Assembly: GCA_017577615.1 (NCBI GenBank)
Contig: PKRE01000001.1
Span: forward strand, 496,001-560,000
Source of the DNA: Gammaproteobacteria bacterium
Lineage (GTDB): Bacteria > Pseudomonadota > Gammaproteobacteria > Steroidobacterales > Steroidobacteraceae
Reading direction: 5' to 3'
Length of the DNA: 64,000 bases
Below, one piece after another: positions 17,584 to 27,221 of this stretch (position 1 is its first letter; the number at the start of each line of letters is the position of its first letter). Under the pieces are notes generated by a model, which was not told the DNA's origin, searched no databases, and saw nothing but the letters and a program-made list of their open reading frames with translations. A program made the position numbers and the translations under genes.

Positions 17584-18645
17584 CTACTTGGTGACCAGCA
17601 CCTTTCTCACCCAGCCGCCGCCCTTGCTCGACTCGACTCTGAGGTAGCCGTTCTGCTCCTCACCTAAGTAGATCATCTCGTCGGTCTTGCTGAGCGTGGC
17701 AACGACGCCTGCTCCGTCGTTCGGCTGAGCAAGCAGCTTGACGTTCGAGATCTTCGGCAAGATAACGTCGCCTTCTTCGTAGACGGCACCGCCTTGGATC
17801 TTCCTGCCGGCCTCTTCGGCCAGCGTCCCCACGTCCCGGTGCAAGCTTGGCTGCCCACGAACGACACGCACGATGTTGTTGTAGTTGTCCATCAAGCTTG
17901 CTGCGAGAACCTTGCCCTCGTTGGTGTTGGCATAGCCGCCGAGACCGCCTGCGTGCCCACCATGTAGTGCACCGATGCCGAGCTTGAGATCGGCCTTGCG
18001 CGCGCTGCCTTCCGCCGCAGCCACCTGCACGCCCGTGCGGGCGTCTGTAACGAGCATGCTGGTTTGCGCCTCTTTGAACTTCAGCCCGCCCGCCACCGCA
18101 CCGATGACACGTCCCCGGCTCCCGCCGATGAGACCGCCCAGCGCGCCACCGAGACCGCCGGCGTCGTTCTCCGAGAACACGACGGAAGGTGTGAGCACGA
18201 AGTCGGCGCTCAGCATTTGACCACCGCCCATGTTCGAACCTGCTCGCAGCTCGCCGGCCTCGGCCAAGGCCCGCTCCTGCATCATGTTCTGCATCGCCAT
18301 GCCGCGTTCGACGACGATGAAACAGTTCGATTGCTGCACCATCAGACGGATGAGACTCGTCGGCGACTGCAGTCCATAACGCGCCAGCGCCTGCGTGACA
18401 TGGTTCTGAGGCTCGACGACTGCCAGCGCGCCCATGGGCTTGTCGCAGCGTTCCAGGCCGTTCGCGCCCTCCGCGCCGGACGGTCCTGCCGCCCCCTGCA
18501 CCTCTGACCCACCGCTGCCCTTCTTCATAGACAAAGCGCCTTGCGCGGATGCGCCTGCACACATGAATGACACGATGGCCGCAATGACAAGGCGCGCTGC
18601 GGGCGAACGGGCGCCACCGAATCGCTGCTCCTGATTGGACTTCAT
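17584..18645 (-). CDS. CsgG/HfaB-like exported protein with C-terminal SH3-like domain
   Basis: 353 aa from the ATG preceded by TTGGGGAG; a longer upstream frame lacks such a site. The signal peptide ends at CAGASAQG with no lipobox, unlike curli CsgG lipoproteins. The CsgG-type segment runs over about residues 70-270: VERGMAMQNMMQERALAEAGEL, then a glycine-rich stretch GGLGGALGGLIGG and LVTDARTGVQVAAAEGSA. The last 70 residues look like a bacterial SH3 domain (GAGVVATLSKTDEMIYLGE, GGGWVRKVLV). No curli subunit genes lie nearby. The exact role is unknown. Confidence 0.75.
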   Translation of the reverse strand: MKSNQEQRFGGARSPAARLVIAAIVSFMCAGASAQGALSMKKGSGGSEVQGAAGPSGAEGANGLERCDKPMGALAVVEPQNHVTQALARYGLQSPTSLIRLMVQQSNCFIVVERGMAMQNMMQERALAEAGELRAGSNMGGGQMLSADFVLTPSVVFSENDAGGLGGALGGLIGGSRGRVIGAVAGGLKFKEAQTSMLVTDARTGVQVAAAEGSARKADLKLGIGALHGGHAGGLGGYANTNEGKVLAASLMDNYNNIVRVVRGQPSLHRDVGTLAEEAGRKIQGGAVYEEGDVILPKISNVKLLAQPNDGAGVVATLSKTDEMIYLGEEQNGYLRVESSKGGGWVRKVLVTK

Positions 18646-18848
18646 CTCTTGACTCCCCAATGTCTCGCCGTACGAGGCGGGTTGGCCCGACACCAAGTTT
18701 GTTCGCTCGATCAGAGCATGCACATAGTTAACAGGTCAAGGGACCGCTCATCAGTCTATGAATATGTTTACCAGCGGTGGCAAGTGACAGCACACGTAGT
18801 TTGAGCCGGTCGACAGATTTGTTCGGCGCCGAGCGTTATCGTGCCGCG

Positions 18849-19307
18849 ATGATCTTCGTCTTCCCATCTAAGCCGATGCGCGCCACAGCGGCTCTGCTGC
18901 TCCTGCTGCTTGCGGCATGCTCCGATCGCGCTTCACCCGACGCGCAAGTACGCGCCGTCATCGAGCGCATCGAGCGTGCCGTCGAGGAGCGTGATGTTGG
19001 CGACGTGCTCGCACACATCGCTGCACAGTACCGCGATGAATATGGCAATGACCGCGAGACAGTCGGACGGGCGCTGCGGGGCTATTTCATCGCCCACCAA
19101 TCCATACATTTGCTGACTCGCATCGAAGCATTGTATTTTCTCAGCGATGACGAAGCGCGTGTCGCCGTGCTCGTTGCCATGGTGGGACGCGACGCGGCTG
19201 CCACGAATGCGTGGGATCTCGCCGCTGATCTTTACAGCTTCGATCTCGTGCTCGTGCGCGACGGTGCGGAGTGGAAAGTGACCTGGGCCCGCTGGCGTCG
19301 CAGCTGA
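18849..19307 (+). CDS. Small uncharacterised lipoprotein
   Basis: 152 aa from the ATG at 18849; an internal ATG at 18876 also keeps the lipoprotein signal. The lipobox LLLLAAC sets the mature N-terminus at Cys. The mature part (VRAVIERIERAVEERDVGD, ALYFLSDDEARVAVLVAMVG, YSFDLVLVRDGAEWKVTWARW) has the helix-then-sheet pattern of an NTF2-like fold, and the ending resembles proteins of that group. I do not recognise a specific family. It is likely anchored in the envelope. It is transcribed toward gltB but 535 bases away. Confidence 0.7.
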   Translation: MIFVFPSKPMRATAALLLLLLAACSDRASPDAQVRAVIERIERAVEERDVGDVLAHIAAQYRDEYGNDRETVGRALRGYFIAHQSIHLLTRIEALYFLSDDEARVAVLVAMVGRDAAATNAWDLAADLYSFDLVLVRDGAEWKVTWARWRRS

Positions 19308-19842
19308 CTCGAGGCTGCAGGTGCGGACTGCGACTGTACCGGCCCCGCTCCTTCCTCATGAGCACTGCCTTCGTCTGGCCGAGCGCAAGCGCGCCGGTGC
19401 ACCCGAGCCAGCGACCTCTCTTGCGCACCTTGGCAGCCGTCCGACCACAGCCCCGGACTGCGATCCTCCTTGACAAAACTCTTTGACGGCGATCTCTCTG
19501 CCTGTAAACTGACGGCACTCCTTCGGGTTGTATCCAACGCACGAAGCGCCCGAGCTCGATCGCGGCGTCGCGAGCGTGTGCCTGAGTACAGCCGAAGCCG
19601 AATGAGTGATTAGGAACTTCGACCCGGCCGTCGACGCTTCCTGTCCCGTAGCCGCACGTAGTGCGTCGTCGTCACAAGCGTCCCCGCCCTGCATGCATCG
19701 ATTATCGGCTTGCGCGGATTGAGCAGCGAGACGAGATCTGGTCCGCGGCCGTCGCTCGTGGCTGCGCCCCACGCCGAGCGCAGCATCAACGATTGGCCGC
19801 TCGGCCATACCTGTTTTGAAGACGAACGCGATAGGGCCACCT
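19308..19842. other. Long leader region upstream of gltB
   Basis: About 535 bases without a convincing gene; a minus-strand open frame here lacks family features. It contains the gltB promoter candidate at 19483-19510, which would give an untranslated leader of about 330 bases. I looked for known riboswitch cores and saw none. The leader could hold uncharacterised regulation. Confidence 0.4.
19483..19510 (+). promoter_or_regulatory. Candidate sigma-70 promoter for gltBD
   Basis: TTGACG (19483-19488) is separated by 16 bases from TAAACT (19505-19510). A second TTGACA lies just upstream at 19470. It is the best -35/-10 pair between the lipoprotein gene and gltB. Placement is by eye and not tested. 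Confidence 0.4.
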
Positions 19843-22800
19843 ATGAGCACGAACGACTCGAACCGACAGCGTCGTTACAGGACGACCCGCCCCGAGAAAC
19901 AGGGCTTGTACGATCCGGTATACGAGCACGACGCTTGCGGCGTCGGCTTCATAGTCGATGTCAAGGGCCGAAAATCGCACAAGATCCTGCAGCAAGGGCT
20001 CGAGATCCTGCGCAACCTGAACCATCGCGGCGCATGCGGCGCCGAAACCAACACGGGCGATGGTGCCGGCGTGCTGCTACAGATGCCCCACAAGTTCCTG
20101 AGCGCCGTCGCCAAGAAGGCCGGCTTCGAGCTGCCCCAACTTGGTGCATACGGATGCGGCATCGTATTCCTGCCGCGCAACCCGACGCTTCGTCGTCGGC
20201 TCGAGGAGCGCTTCGAGCAGATCGTTCAATCAGAGGGACAAACCGTTCTCGGCTGGCGCACGGTTCCGACTAACAACTCGATGCTGGGCGAGACGGCCAG
20301 ATCCTGCGAGCCCTTCATGCGCCAGGTGTTCATCGGGCGCAGCGCCGACATCGAGGACGATCTTGCGTTCGAGCGCAAGCTCTATGTCATCAGGAAGCGC
20401 GCTTACAAAGAGATCCGCACGTCGACGGCCGAAGGTGCCGCGCAGTGGTACGTGGCGAGTCTTTCGACGAAGACGCTCGTCTACAAGGGCATGTTGCTCA
20501 CCGAGCAGCTCGCCACCTACTTCCCGGACCTCAACGATCCGTTGATGGAGACGGCGCTCGCGCTCGTGCACTCGCGCTTCAGCACCAACACATTCCCGAG
20601 CTGGGATCGCGCTCATCCTTATCGGTACATCGCGCACAACGGCGAGATCAACACCGTGCGGGGCAACGCGAATTGGATGCACGCGCGCGAAGCATTGTTC
20701 GAGTCTGAGCTGTTCGGCGACGACATCAAGAAGATCCTGCCGATCATCAACCCGAACGGCTCGGACTCCGCGATGTTCGACAACGTGCTCGAGCTGCTCG
20801 TGCTTGCTGGGCGATCGTTACCGCATGCCGTCATGATGATGATTCCCGAGCCGTGGTCGGGCCATCAGACGATGGACGATGCCAAGCGCGCCTTCTATCA
20901 ATATCACTCGTGCTTGATGGAGCCGTGGGACGGGCCGGCCGCGATCGCCTTCACCGACGGCAAGATGATCGGCGCAGTGCTCGACCGCAACGGCCTGCGT
21001 CCCTCGCGCTACTACGTCACCAAGGATGACATCGTGATCCTGGCGTCGGAGGCCGGCGTGCTCGATATCCCACCCGAGGACATCGTCGTCAAAGGCCGCC
21101 TGCAACCCGGGCGCATGTTCCTCGTCGACACCGAGCAGGGCCGCATCATCGAGGACGAGGAGATCAAGCGCTCGATCGCATCGGAACGTCCGTACCGCCA
21201 GTGGTTGAACGATCATCTCGTTCACTTGAACGATTTGCCGCCGGCGCCGGAGGTGCCGTCCCCCGATCACGATACGCTGCTGCAGCGGCAGATTGCATTC
21301 GGCTATACGTTCGAAGACGAGCGCCTGCTGCTCGCGCCGATGGCGCAGAGCGGCGTGGAAGCGATCGGCTCGATGGGCAACGACACGCCGCTCGCAGTGC
21401 TGTCGAACAAGCCGCGCCTTCTCTACGACTATTTCAAGCAGCTGTTCGCGCAAGTCACCAACCCGCCGATCGACTGCATTCGCGAAGAGCTCATCATCTC
21501 GGCAGAGACGCGCCTGGGATCGGAAGGCAACCTGCTCAATCCGCAACCGTCCGACTGTCGACGCCTGGAGCTCAAGTGGCCGATCCTCACGAACGAAGAG
21601 TTCGCCAAGGTGCGGCGCATGGACCTGCCGGGGCTGAAAGTCGGCTTCCTGCCGATGTTGTTCCGCGTCTCGCGCGGCAAGCAAGGGCTCGTTAAGTCGA
21701 TGGAAGAAATTCGCTTGATGGCCCGTCGACTCATCGAAGAGGATGAGGTCAACATCCTCATCTTGAGCGACCGCGGTGTGAATCGCGAGTTCGCCCCGAT
21801 TCCCGCGCTGCTCGCAGTCGCGGGCCTGCATCATTTCTTGATTCGCGAGGGGCTGCGCACGCGTGTCAGCCTCGTGGTGGAAACCGGCGAGGCGCGCGAA
21901 GTGCATCATTTTGCGCTGCTCATCGGCTATGGCGCGAGCGCCATCAACCCGTATCTGGCGTTTGAGACCATCGACGCCATGATCCGCGATGGGCGGCTCG
22001 TCAATATCGATCACAAGACCGCTTGCAAGAACATGGTCAAGGCGGCCACCAAGGGCGTGATCAAGGTGATGTCCAAGATGGGCATCTCCGCGATCCAAAG
22101 CTATCGCGGCGCCCAGGTGTTCGAAGCGGTCGGTTTGCGCCAGGACGTCATCGACGAGTACTTCACCTGGACCTCCTCGCGCATCGGCGGCATCGGCATG
22201 GACGTGATCGCACAGGAGGTGCTCATGCGCCACCGCGCAGCCTTCCCCGAGCGACGGGCCGACGGCTACACGCTGCCTGCAGGCGGACTGTATCAGTGGC
22301 GCGCGGACGGCGAGTATCACCTCTTCAATCCCGAGTCGATCCATCGCCTCCAGAAAGCCGTGCGCAACGGCAGCTACGCTCAGTTCAAGGAGTACTCGCG
22401 GCTCATCAACGAGCAGTCGGCGAATCTTTGTACCCTACGTGGACTGCTCGACTTCAAGCCGAGCGAGCCCATCCCGATCGAGGAAGTCGAGCCGATCGAA
22501 AGCATCATGAGGCGCTTCAAGACGGGCGCTATGTCCTACGGCTCGATCAGCAAGGAAGCACATGAAACGCTCGCGATTGCAATGAACCGCATCGGCGGCA
22601 TGAGCAACACGGGTGAAGGCGGCGAGGATCCGGAACGTTTCAGGCCGCTGCCGAACGGTGACTCAAAGAATTCCGCGATCAAGCAAGTTGCGTCCGGACG
22701 CTTCGGCGTGACGAGCGAGTACCTCGTCAACGCCCGCGAGATACAGATCAAGATGGCGCAGGGCGCCAAGCCCGGCGAAGGCGGTCAGCTGCCCGGCTCG

Positions 22801-24471
22801 AAGGTGTACCCGTGGGTCGCCAAGACGCGGCATACGACTGCAGGCGTCGGCTTGATCTCGCCGCCGCCGCACCACGATATCTACTCGATCGAAGACCTCG
22901 CGGAGCTGATTCACGATCTCAAGAACGCCAATCGCGACGCACGCATCAGCGTGAAGCTCGTCTCCGAAGTAGGTGTTGGCACGATTGCGGCAGGTGTCGC
23001 CAAAGCGCACGCTGACGTGGTGCTCATCAGCGGCCACGACGGAGGCACCGGTGCTTCGCCGCAAACCTCCATTGCGCACGCGGGATTGCCGTGGGAGCTC
23101 GGGCTTGCCGAGACCCATCAAACGCTCGTGCTGAATAACTTGCGCAGCCGCATCGTGGTCGAGACGGACGGACAACTGAAAACCGGGCGTGACGTGGCGA
23201 TCGCGGCGTTGCTCGGCGCCGAGGAGTTCGGCTTCGCCACTGCACCGCTGGTCGCGAGCGGTTGCATCATGATGCGCGTCTGCCACCTCAACACCTGCCC
23301 GGCTGGCATCGCGACGCAGGATCCGCGTCTGCGCCAGAAGTTCCAGGGCAAGCCCGAGCACGTCGTCAACTTCATGCGTTTCGTCGCAATGGAGCTACGC
23401 GAGATCATGGCGCAGCTCGGATTCCGCACTGTCGACGAAATGATCGGACGCGTCGACAAGCTCGAAGCGAGGAAGGCCGTCGATCACTGGAAGGCCAAGG
23501 GCCTCGACTTCAGCAACATCCTGTACCAACCCGACGTCGATCCGAGCGTCGGCCGCTACTGCCAGATCAAGCAGGATCACGGGATCGAGAAGTCGCTCGA
23601 CATGACTACGATCCTCGAGCTGTGCAAGCCTGCGATCGAGCGCGGCGAGAAGGTGCGGGCGGAGCTGCCCATCCGTAACGTGCATCGCGTCGTCGGCACG
23701 ATCACCGGCAGCGAGATCACGAAGAAGTACGGCAGCGCCGGTCTCCCGGAAGACACGATCGAGCTCACCTTCAAGGGCTCGGCCGGTCAGAGCTTCGGTG
23801 CGTTCATCCCGCGCGGCATGACGCTGAGGCTCGAAGGCGATGCGAACGATTACGTCGGTAAGGGACTGTCGGGCGGCAAAATTATCGTCTATCCGCCGCG
23901 CGGCTCGACCTTCAACTCATGGGAGAACATCATCGTCGGCAACGTTGCGTTCTATGGCGCAACGAGCGGCGAGGCGTACATCGCCGGCATGGCAGGCGAG
24001 CGTTTCTGTGTTCGCAACAGCGGCGTGCATGCCGTCGTCGAAGCGGTCGGCGATCACGGCTGTGAGTACATGACGGGCGGACGCGTGATCGTGCTCGGGC
24101 CGGCCGGTCGCAATTTCGCCGCTGGCATGTCCGGCGGTGTCGCCTACGTTCTCGACGAACGCGGCGATTTCCCCATCAACGTCAACAAAGAAATGGTCGA
24201 GCTCAACGGGCTGAGCGAGCCGGAAGAGATCGCTGCCGTGCGCGCAATGATCGAGCGCCATCTCAAGTACACGAACAGTGCTCGCGCGCGATACGTGCTC
24301 GACAACTGGGAGAACATGGTGCCGAAATTCGTGCAAGTCATGCCGCGCGATTACAAGCGCATGCTCGCATGCATCGCACGTGCGCATGACCAAGGGCTCA
24401 CGGGCGACGAGGCGATCATGGTCGCCTTCGAGGAGAACGCTCGCGACCTGGCGCGCATCGGCGGCAACTAG
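19843..24471 (+). CDS. gltB: Glutamate synthase (NADPH) large subunit
   Basis: 1542 aa from the ATG with AGGG seven bases upstream; the only earlier in-frame start is a TTG. A 31-residue propeptide precedes the glutaminase nucleophile Cys32 (YEHDACGVGFI). In order, there are the Ntn amidotransferase domain, the central domain, the FMN domain (GAMSYGSISKEAHETLA, ISGHDGGTGASP), the 3Fe-4S cysteines (MRVCHLNTCPAGIATQ) and the GXGXG helix domain (DYVGKGLSGGKIIVYPP). It makes glutamate from glutamine and 2-oxoglutarate with GltD, encoded 121 bases downstream. Confidence 0.97.
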   Translation: MSTNDSNRQRRYRTTRPEKQGLYDPVYEHDACGVGFIVDVKGRKSHKILQQGLEILRNLNHRGACGAETNTGDGAGVLLQMPHKFLSAVAKKAGFELPQLGAYGCGIVFLPRNPTLRRRLEERFEQIVQSEGQTVLGWRTVPTNNSMLGETARSCEPFMRQVFIGRSADIEDDLAFERKLYVIRKRAYKEIRTSTAEGAAQWYVASLSTKTLVYKGMLLTEQLATYFPDLNDPLMETALALVHSRFSTNTFPSWDRAHPYRYIAHNGEINTVRGNANWMHAREALFESELFGDDIKKILPIINPNGSDSAMFDNVLELLVLAGRSLPHAVMMMIPEPWSGHQTMDDAKRAFYQYHSCLMEPWDGPAAIAFTDGKMIGAVLDRNGLRPSRYYVTKDDIVILASEAGVLDIPPEDIVVKGRLQPGRMFLVDTEQGRIIEDEEIKRSIASERPYRQWLNDHLVHLNDLPPAPEVPSPDHDTLLQRQIAFGYTFEDERLLLAPMAQSGVEAIGSMGNDTPLAVLSNKPRLLYDYFKQLFAQVTNPPIDCIREELIISAETRLGSEGNLLNPQPSDCRRLELKWPILTNEEFAKVRRMDLPGLKVGFLPMLFRVSRGKQGLVKSMEEIRLMARRLIEEDEVNILILSDRGVNREFAPIPALLAVAGLHHFLIREGLRTRVSLVVETGEAREVHHFALLIGYGASAINPYLAFETIDAMIRDGRLVNIDHKTACKNMVKAATKGVIKVMSKMGISAIQSYRGAQVFEAVGLRQDVIDEYFTWTSSRIGGIGMDVIAQEVLMRHRAAFPERRADGYTLPAGGLYQWRADGEYHLFNPESIHRLQKAVRNGSYAQFKEYSRLINEQSANLCTLRGLLDFKPSEPIPIEEVEPIESIMRRFKTGAMSYGSISKEAHETLAIAMNRIGGMSNTGEGGEDPERFRPLPNGDSKNSAIKQVASGRFGVTSEYLVNAREIQIKMAQGAKPGEGGQLPGSKVYPWVAKTRHTTAGVGLISPPPHHDIYSIEDLAELIHDLKNANRDARISVKLVSEVGVGTIAAGVAKAHADVVLISGHDGGTGASPQTSIAHAGLPWELGLAETHQTLVLNNLRSRIVVETDGQLKTGRDVAIAALLGAEEFGFATAPLVASGCIMMRVCHLNTCPAGIATQDPRLRQKFQGKPEHVVNFMRFVAMELREIMAQLGFRTVDEMIGRVDKLEARKAVDHWKAKGLDFSNILYQPDVDPSVGRYCQIKQDHGIEKSLDMTTILELCKPAIERGEKVRAELPIRNVHRVVGTITGSEITKKYGSAGLPEDTIELTFKGSAGQSFGAFIPRGMTLRLEGDANDYVGKGLSGGKIIVYPPRGSTFNSWENIIVGNVAFYGATSGEAYIAGMAGERFCVRNSGVHAVVEAVGDHGCEYMTGGRVIVLGPAGRNFAAGMSGGVAYVLDERGDFPINVNKEMVELNGLSEPEEIAAVRAMIERHLKYTNSARARYVLDNWENMVPKFVQVMPRDYKRMLACIARAHDQGLTGDEAIMVAFEENARDLARIGGN

Positions 24472-24543
24472 CTCGCTTCTGGCGGCGATCGGCACAACGA
24501 ACGATCGCCGTCGGGGCCACCATTGGAGAGCGACGATAGCTTC

Positions 24544-24566
24544 GCCCTCCCCGCGCAGGGGAGGGC
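24544..24566. repeat. Single GC-rich palindrome (REP-like) between gltB and gltD
   Basis: A perfect 9-bp stem, GCCCTCCCC with GGGGAGGGC, has a 5-base loop. It belongs to the same sequence type as the palindrome array at 50932-51310. Within an operon it could act as an mRNA-stabilising or attenuating hairpin between the two subunit genes. Confidence 0.7.
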
Positions 24567-24592
24567 CATTGAGAACGACAGGCTAGACACAC

Positions 24593-26077
24593 ATGGGCAA
24601 GCCCACTGGATTCATCGAGTACCTTCGCGAGCAGCCCGTCGACCGAACACCGCACGAACGCGTGCGCGACTGGAAGGAATTTCACCATCACATGGAAGAA
24701 AAACGGCTGCGTCAGCAGGCTGCACGCTGCATGGATTGCGGAGTTCCTTTCTGTCACACCGGCAAGCTCGTCAGCGGCATGGCTTCGGGTTGCCCCATCA
24801 ACAACCTCATCCCAGAGTGGAACGATCTCGTCTACCGCGGACTGTGGCGAGAAGCGCTCGAGCGCTTGCACCTGACGAACAACTTCCCCGAGTTCACGGG
24901 CCGCGTCTGTCCCGCGCCGTGTGAAGGATCATGTGTGCTCGGGATCACGAATCCGCCGGTCACGATCAAGACGATCGAAGCCGCGATCATCGATCGTGGC
25001 TGGGAGGAGGGCTGGGTCGTGCCCGAGCCGCCGAAGACGCGCACTGGCAAGAAGGTTGCGGTCATCGGTTCTGGCCCTGCTGGTCTTGCGGCTGCCGCGC
25101 AGCTCAACCGCGCGGGTCACAGCGTGACGGTGCTCGAGCGTGCCGATCGACCAGGCGGGTTACTCATGTACGGGATTCCCAACATGAAGCTCGACAAGCG
25201 CGCCGTCGTCGAGCGACGCCTGAAGCTGATGGAGCAGGAAGGCATCAAGTTTGTCTGCAATGCAAACGTCGGCGAGAACGTCGAGCCCCAGCTGCTACTG
25301 AAGGATTTCGATGCGATCGTGATCTGCACAGGCGCCACGCGGCCACGCGATCTGCCAGTCGAAGGACGCCACCTCAAAGGCATTCACTTTGCGATGGAGT
25401 ACTTGACCGCCAGCACCAAGGCACTTCTCGACGGTAATGCCGATGCGAGCCCGATTCATGCGCGCGGCAAGGATGTCGTCGTGATTGGCGGTGGCGACAC
25501 CGGCACCGACTGTGTGGCCACGGCGATGCGCCACGGCTGCAAGAGCATCACACAGATCGAGATCATGCCCAAGCCGCCGATGGACCGTGCCCCTGACAAT
25601 CCGTGGCCGGAGTGGCCGAAGATATACAAGATGGACTACGGTCAGGAAGAAGCTGCTGCCAAGTTCGGCGCCGATCCGCGTGCGTACCAGAGAACCGTCA
25701 AACGCTTCAACGGTGATGCGAACGGCGCGGTGAAAGAGGTCGTCACCGTCGGCATTGTGTGGGAGAAGAACGAGAAAGGACAGCTCATCCCGGTGGAAGT
25801 GCCTGGCACGGAGGAAGTGCAGCCGGCACAGCTCGTGCTGTTGGCCATGGGCTTTCTCGGTCCAGAGCAAGAGCTGCTCAAGGACCTCGAGATCGAGACC
25901 GACGAGCGCTCCAACATCAAAGCCGAGCACGGCAAGTTCGCCACAAACGTCAAAGGCGTGTTCGCAGCAGGCGATTGCCGCCGTGGGCAAAGTCTCGTGG
26001 TGTGGGCCATCAACGAAGGTCGCGGTGCCGCACGCGAGTGCGATCGGTACTTGATGGGCGAGACGGAGCTGCCCTGA
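24593..26077 (+). CDS. gltD: Glutamate synthase (NADPH) small subunit
   Basis: 494 aa. The N-terminal cysteine pattern for two 4Fe-4S clusters is complete (ARCMDCGVPFCH, SGCPINNLIPEWND, GRVCPAPCEGSC). An FAD-binding Rossmann fold (VAVIGSGPAGLAAAAQLNR) and an NADPH-binding one (VVVIGGGDTGTDCVATAMR) follow. The C-terminal GVFAAGDCRRGQSLVVWAINEGR is typical. It passes electrons from NADPH to GltB. It follows gltB with only the REP-like hairpin between. Confidence 0.97.
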   Translation: MGKPTGFIEYLREQPVDRTPHERVRDWKEFHHHMEEKRLRQQAARCMDCGVPFCHTGKLVSGMASGCPINNLIPEWNDLVYRGLWREALERLHLTNNFPEFTGRVCPAPCEGSCVLGITNPPVTIKTIEAAIIDRGWEEGWVVPEPPKTRTGKKVAVIGSGPAGLAAAAQLNRAGHSVTVLERADRPGGLLMYGIPNMKLDKRAVVERRLKLMEQEGIKFVCNANVGENVEPQLLLKDFDAIVICTGATRPRDLPVEGRHLKGIHFAMEYLTASTKALLDGNADASPIHARGKDVVVIGGGDTGTDCVATAMRHGCKSITQIEIMPKPPMDRAPDNPWPEWPKIYKMDYGQEEAAAKFGADPRAYQRTVKRFNGDANGAVKEVVTVGIVWEKNEKGQLIPVEVPGTEEVQPAQLVLLAMGFLGPEQELLKDLEIETDERSNIKAEHGKFATNVKGVFAAGDCRRGQSLVVWAINEGRGAARECDRYLMGETELP

Positions 26078-26201
26078 CGAAGGCCGCGGCTGGCGGCGGA
26101 GAGGCAGCCCGCATTCTCGCTGAGGTAGCGTTCAGCCCCGCGCCCAGCAGGCATGCTAACGTACATCCCTCGGATGACAGATGGTCTACAAGGGGGATTT
26201 C

Positions 26202-27065
26202 GTGAGCTCACTACGTATCTTGGCAACCGCCGCGATCAGCCTCGCCATCGGCGGGGTTGTCGTGGCGAATCCCGCAACTTCCACAGGCCAACAGCAACAT
26301 GACGCTCATGCCGATGCACGAGCGACCATCGCTGCCATTGTGGATGGCGACTGGCGCAGCGAAAACGATAAGGCTCGCGACGCATGGCGCCATCCACGCG
26401 AAGCACTCGAGTTCTGGGGCCTGAAACCCGGGATGACGATCCTGGAAGTGCAGCCGGGCGCCGGCTACTGGACAGAGATCCTTGCACCGTTCGCGCACCG
26501 CACGGGCGGCAAGTACTACGCGACCGGAGCGGATCTTGATGACCCGGGAACATCCGAGAATGCGCGGCGAGCCCGTGCTGCGTTCGAGCAGCGACTCGCC
26601 AGCAAACCCGATCTCTACGGCAAGGCGACACTCGTGAACTGGGGCGCGAAGTCTGCGCCGCTTCCGGAGAACACCTTTGACTTCATCCTCGCGGCGCGAG
26701 TGATACACGGATGGCTCAACAGCGGCATGGCCGAGAAAGCCTTTGCCGAGTTCTATCGCAGCCTAAAGCCGGGTGGCATCCTTGCCGTCGAGCAGCATCG
26801 TGCGAAATCAGACAACGACGATCCGTCGACCGGCTATGTCAGCGAAGCGCGCGTCATCGCCCTCGCCGAGAAAGCGGGCTTGAAGCTCGTGGCCCGCTCC
26901 GAGATCAATGCCAATCCGAAGGACACCGCCGATCATCCCTTCGGCGTCTGGACACTGCCTCCGACCCGTCGCTCTCCAAGCGAGCCTGATCCCAGCTTCG
27001 ATCGGGCCAAGTACGACGCGATCGGCGAGTCGGATCGGATGACGCTGAAGTTTGTGAAGCCGTAA
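26202..27065 (+). CDS. Exported SAM-dependent methyltransferase-like protein
   Basis: 287 aa from a GTG that has AGGGGG five bases upstream; an ATG at 26181 in the same frame has no such site. A signal peptide (ILATAAISLAIGGVVVANPA) is followed by a class I methyltransferase fold: motif I EVQPGAGYWTEIL at about residue 82, then FDFILAARVIHGW and SLKPGGILAVEQH. Homologues with a signal peptide are common in proteobacteria, yet S-adenosylmethionine is not known outside the cytoplasm, so the activity is unclear. It ends DRMTLKFVKP. Confidence 0.8.
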   Translation: MSSLRILATAAISLAIGGVVVANPATSTGQQQHDAHADARATIAAIVDGDWRSENDKARDAWRHPREALEFWGLKPGMTILEVQPGAGYWTEILAPFAHRTGGKYYATGADLDDPGTSENARRARAAFEQRLASKPDLYGKATLVNWGAKSAPLPENTFDFILAARVIHGWLNSGMAEKAFAEFYRSLKPGGILAVEQHRAKSDNDDPSTGYVSEARVIALAEKAGLKLVARSEINANPKDTADHPFGVWTLPPTRRSPSEPDPSFDRAKYDAIGESDRMTLKFVKP

Positions 27066-27080
27066 CGAGGCGGCTATGCC

Positions 27081-27212
27081 GGGCTCTGGGCACTGGACGC
27101 TGGGCCGCTGGCTAGAAACGCCCGCAATGATCAAATGCACCTTGGGACAGCAAAACAAATGGACCCGGCGCGCACGTTGGTGCGCGCCGCTTCTGGCCAG
27201 CGCCCAGAGCCC
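27081..27212. terminator. Nested inverted repeats between convergent genes
   Basis: An outer 11-bp pair, GGGCTCTGGGC (27081-27091) with GCCCAGAGCCC (27202-27212), encloses a perfect inner hairpin: CGGCGCGCAC (27166-27175), loop GTTG, GTGCGCGCCG (27180-27189). No T-run follows. It separates the methyltransferase-like gene from the convergent lipoprotein gene and probably stops both transcripts. Confidence 0.6.
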
Positions 27213-27221
27213 AGCTGCCTA

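Noticed and set aside
19356..19850. 164-codon minus-strand frame before gltB
   Set aside because: It covers the gltB start in antisense and has no ribosome site or family features.
20818..22344. 508-codon open frame antisense to gltB
   Set aside because: It lies entirely opposite a conserved gene, has no family pattern, and is explained by GC-rich codon use.
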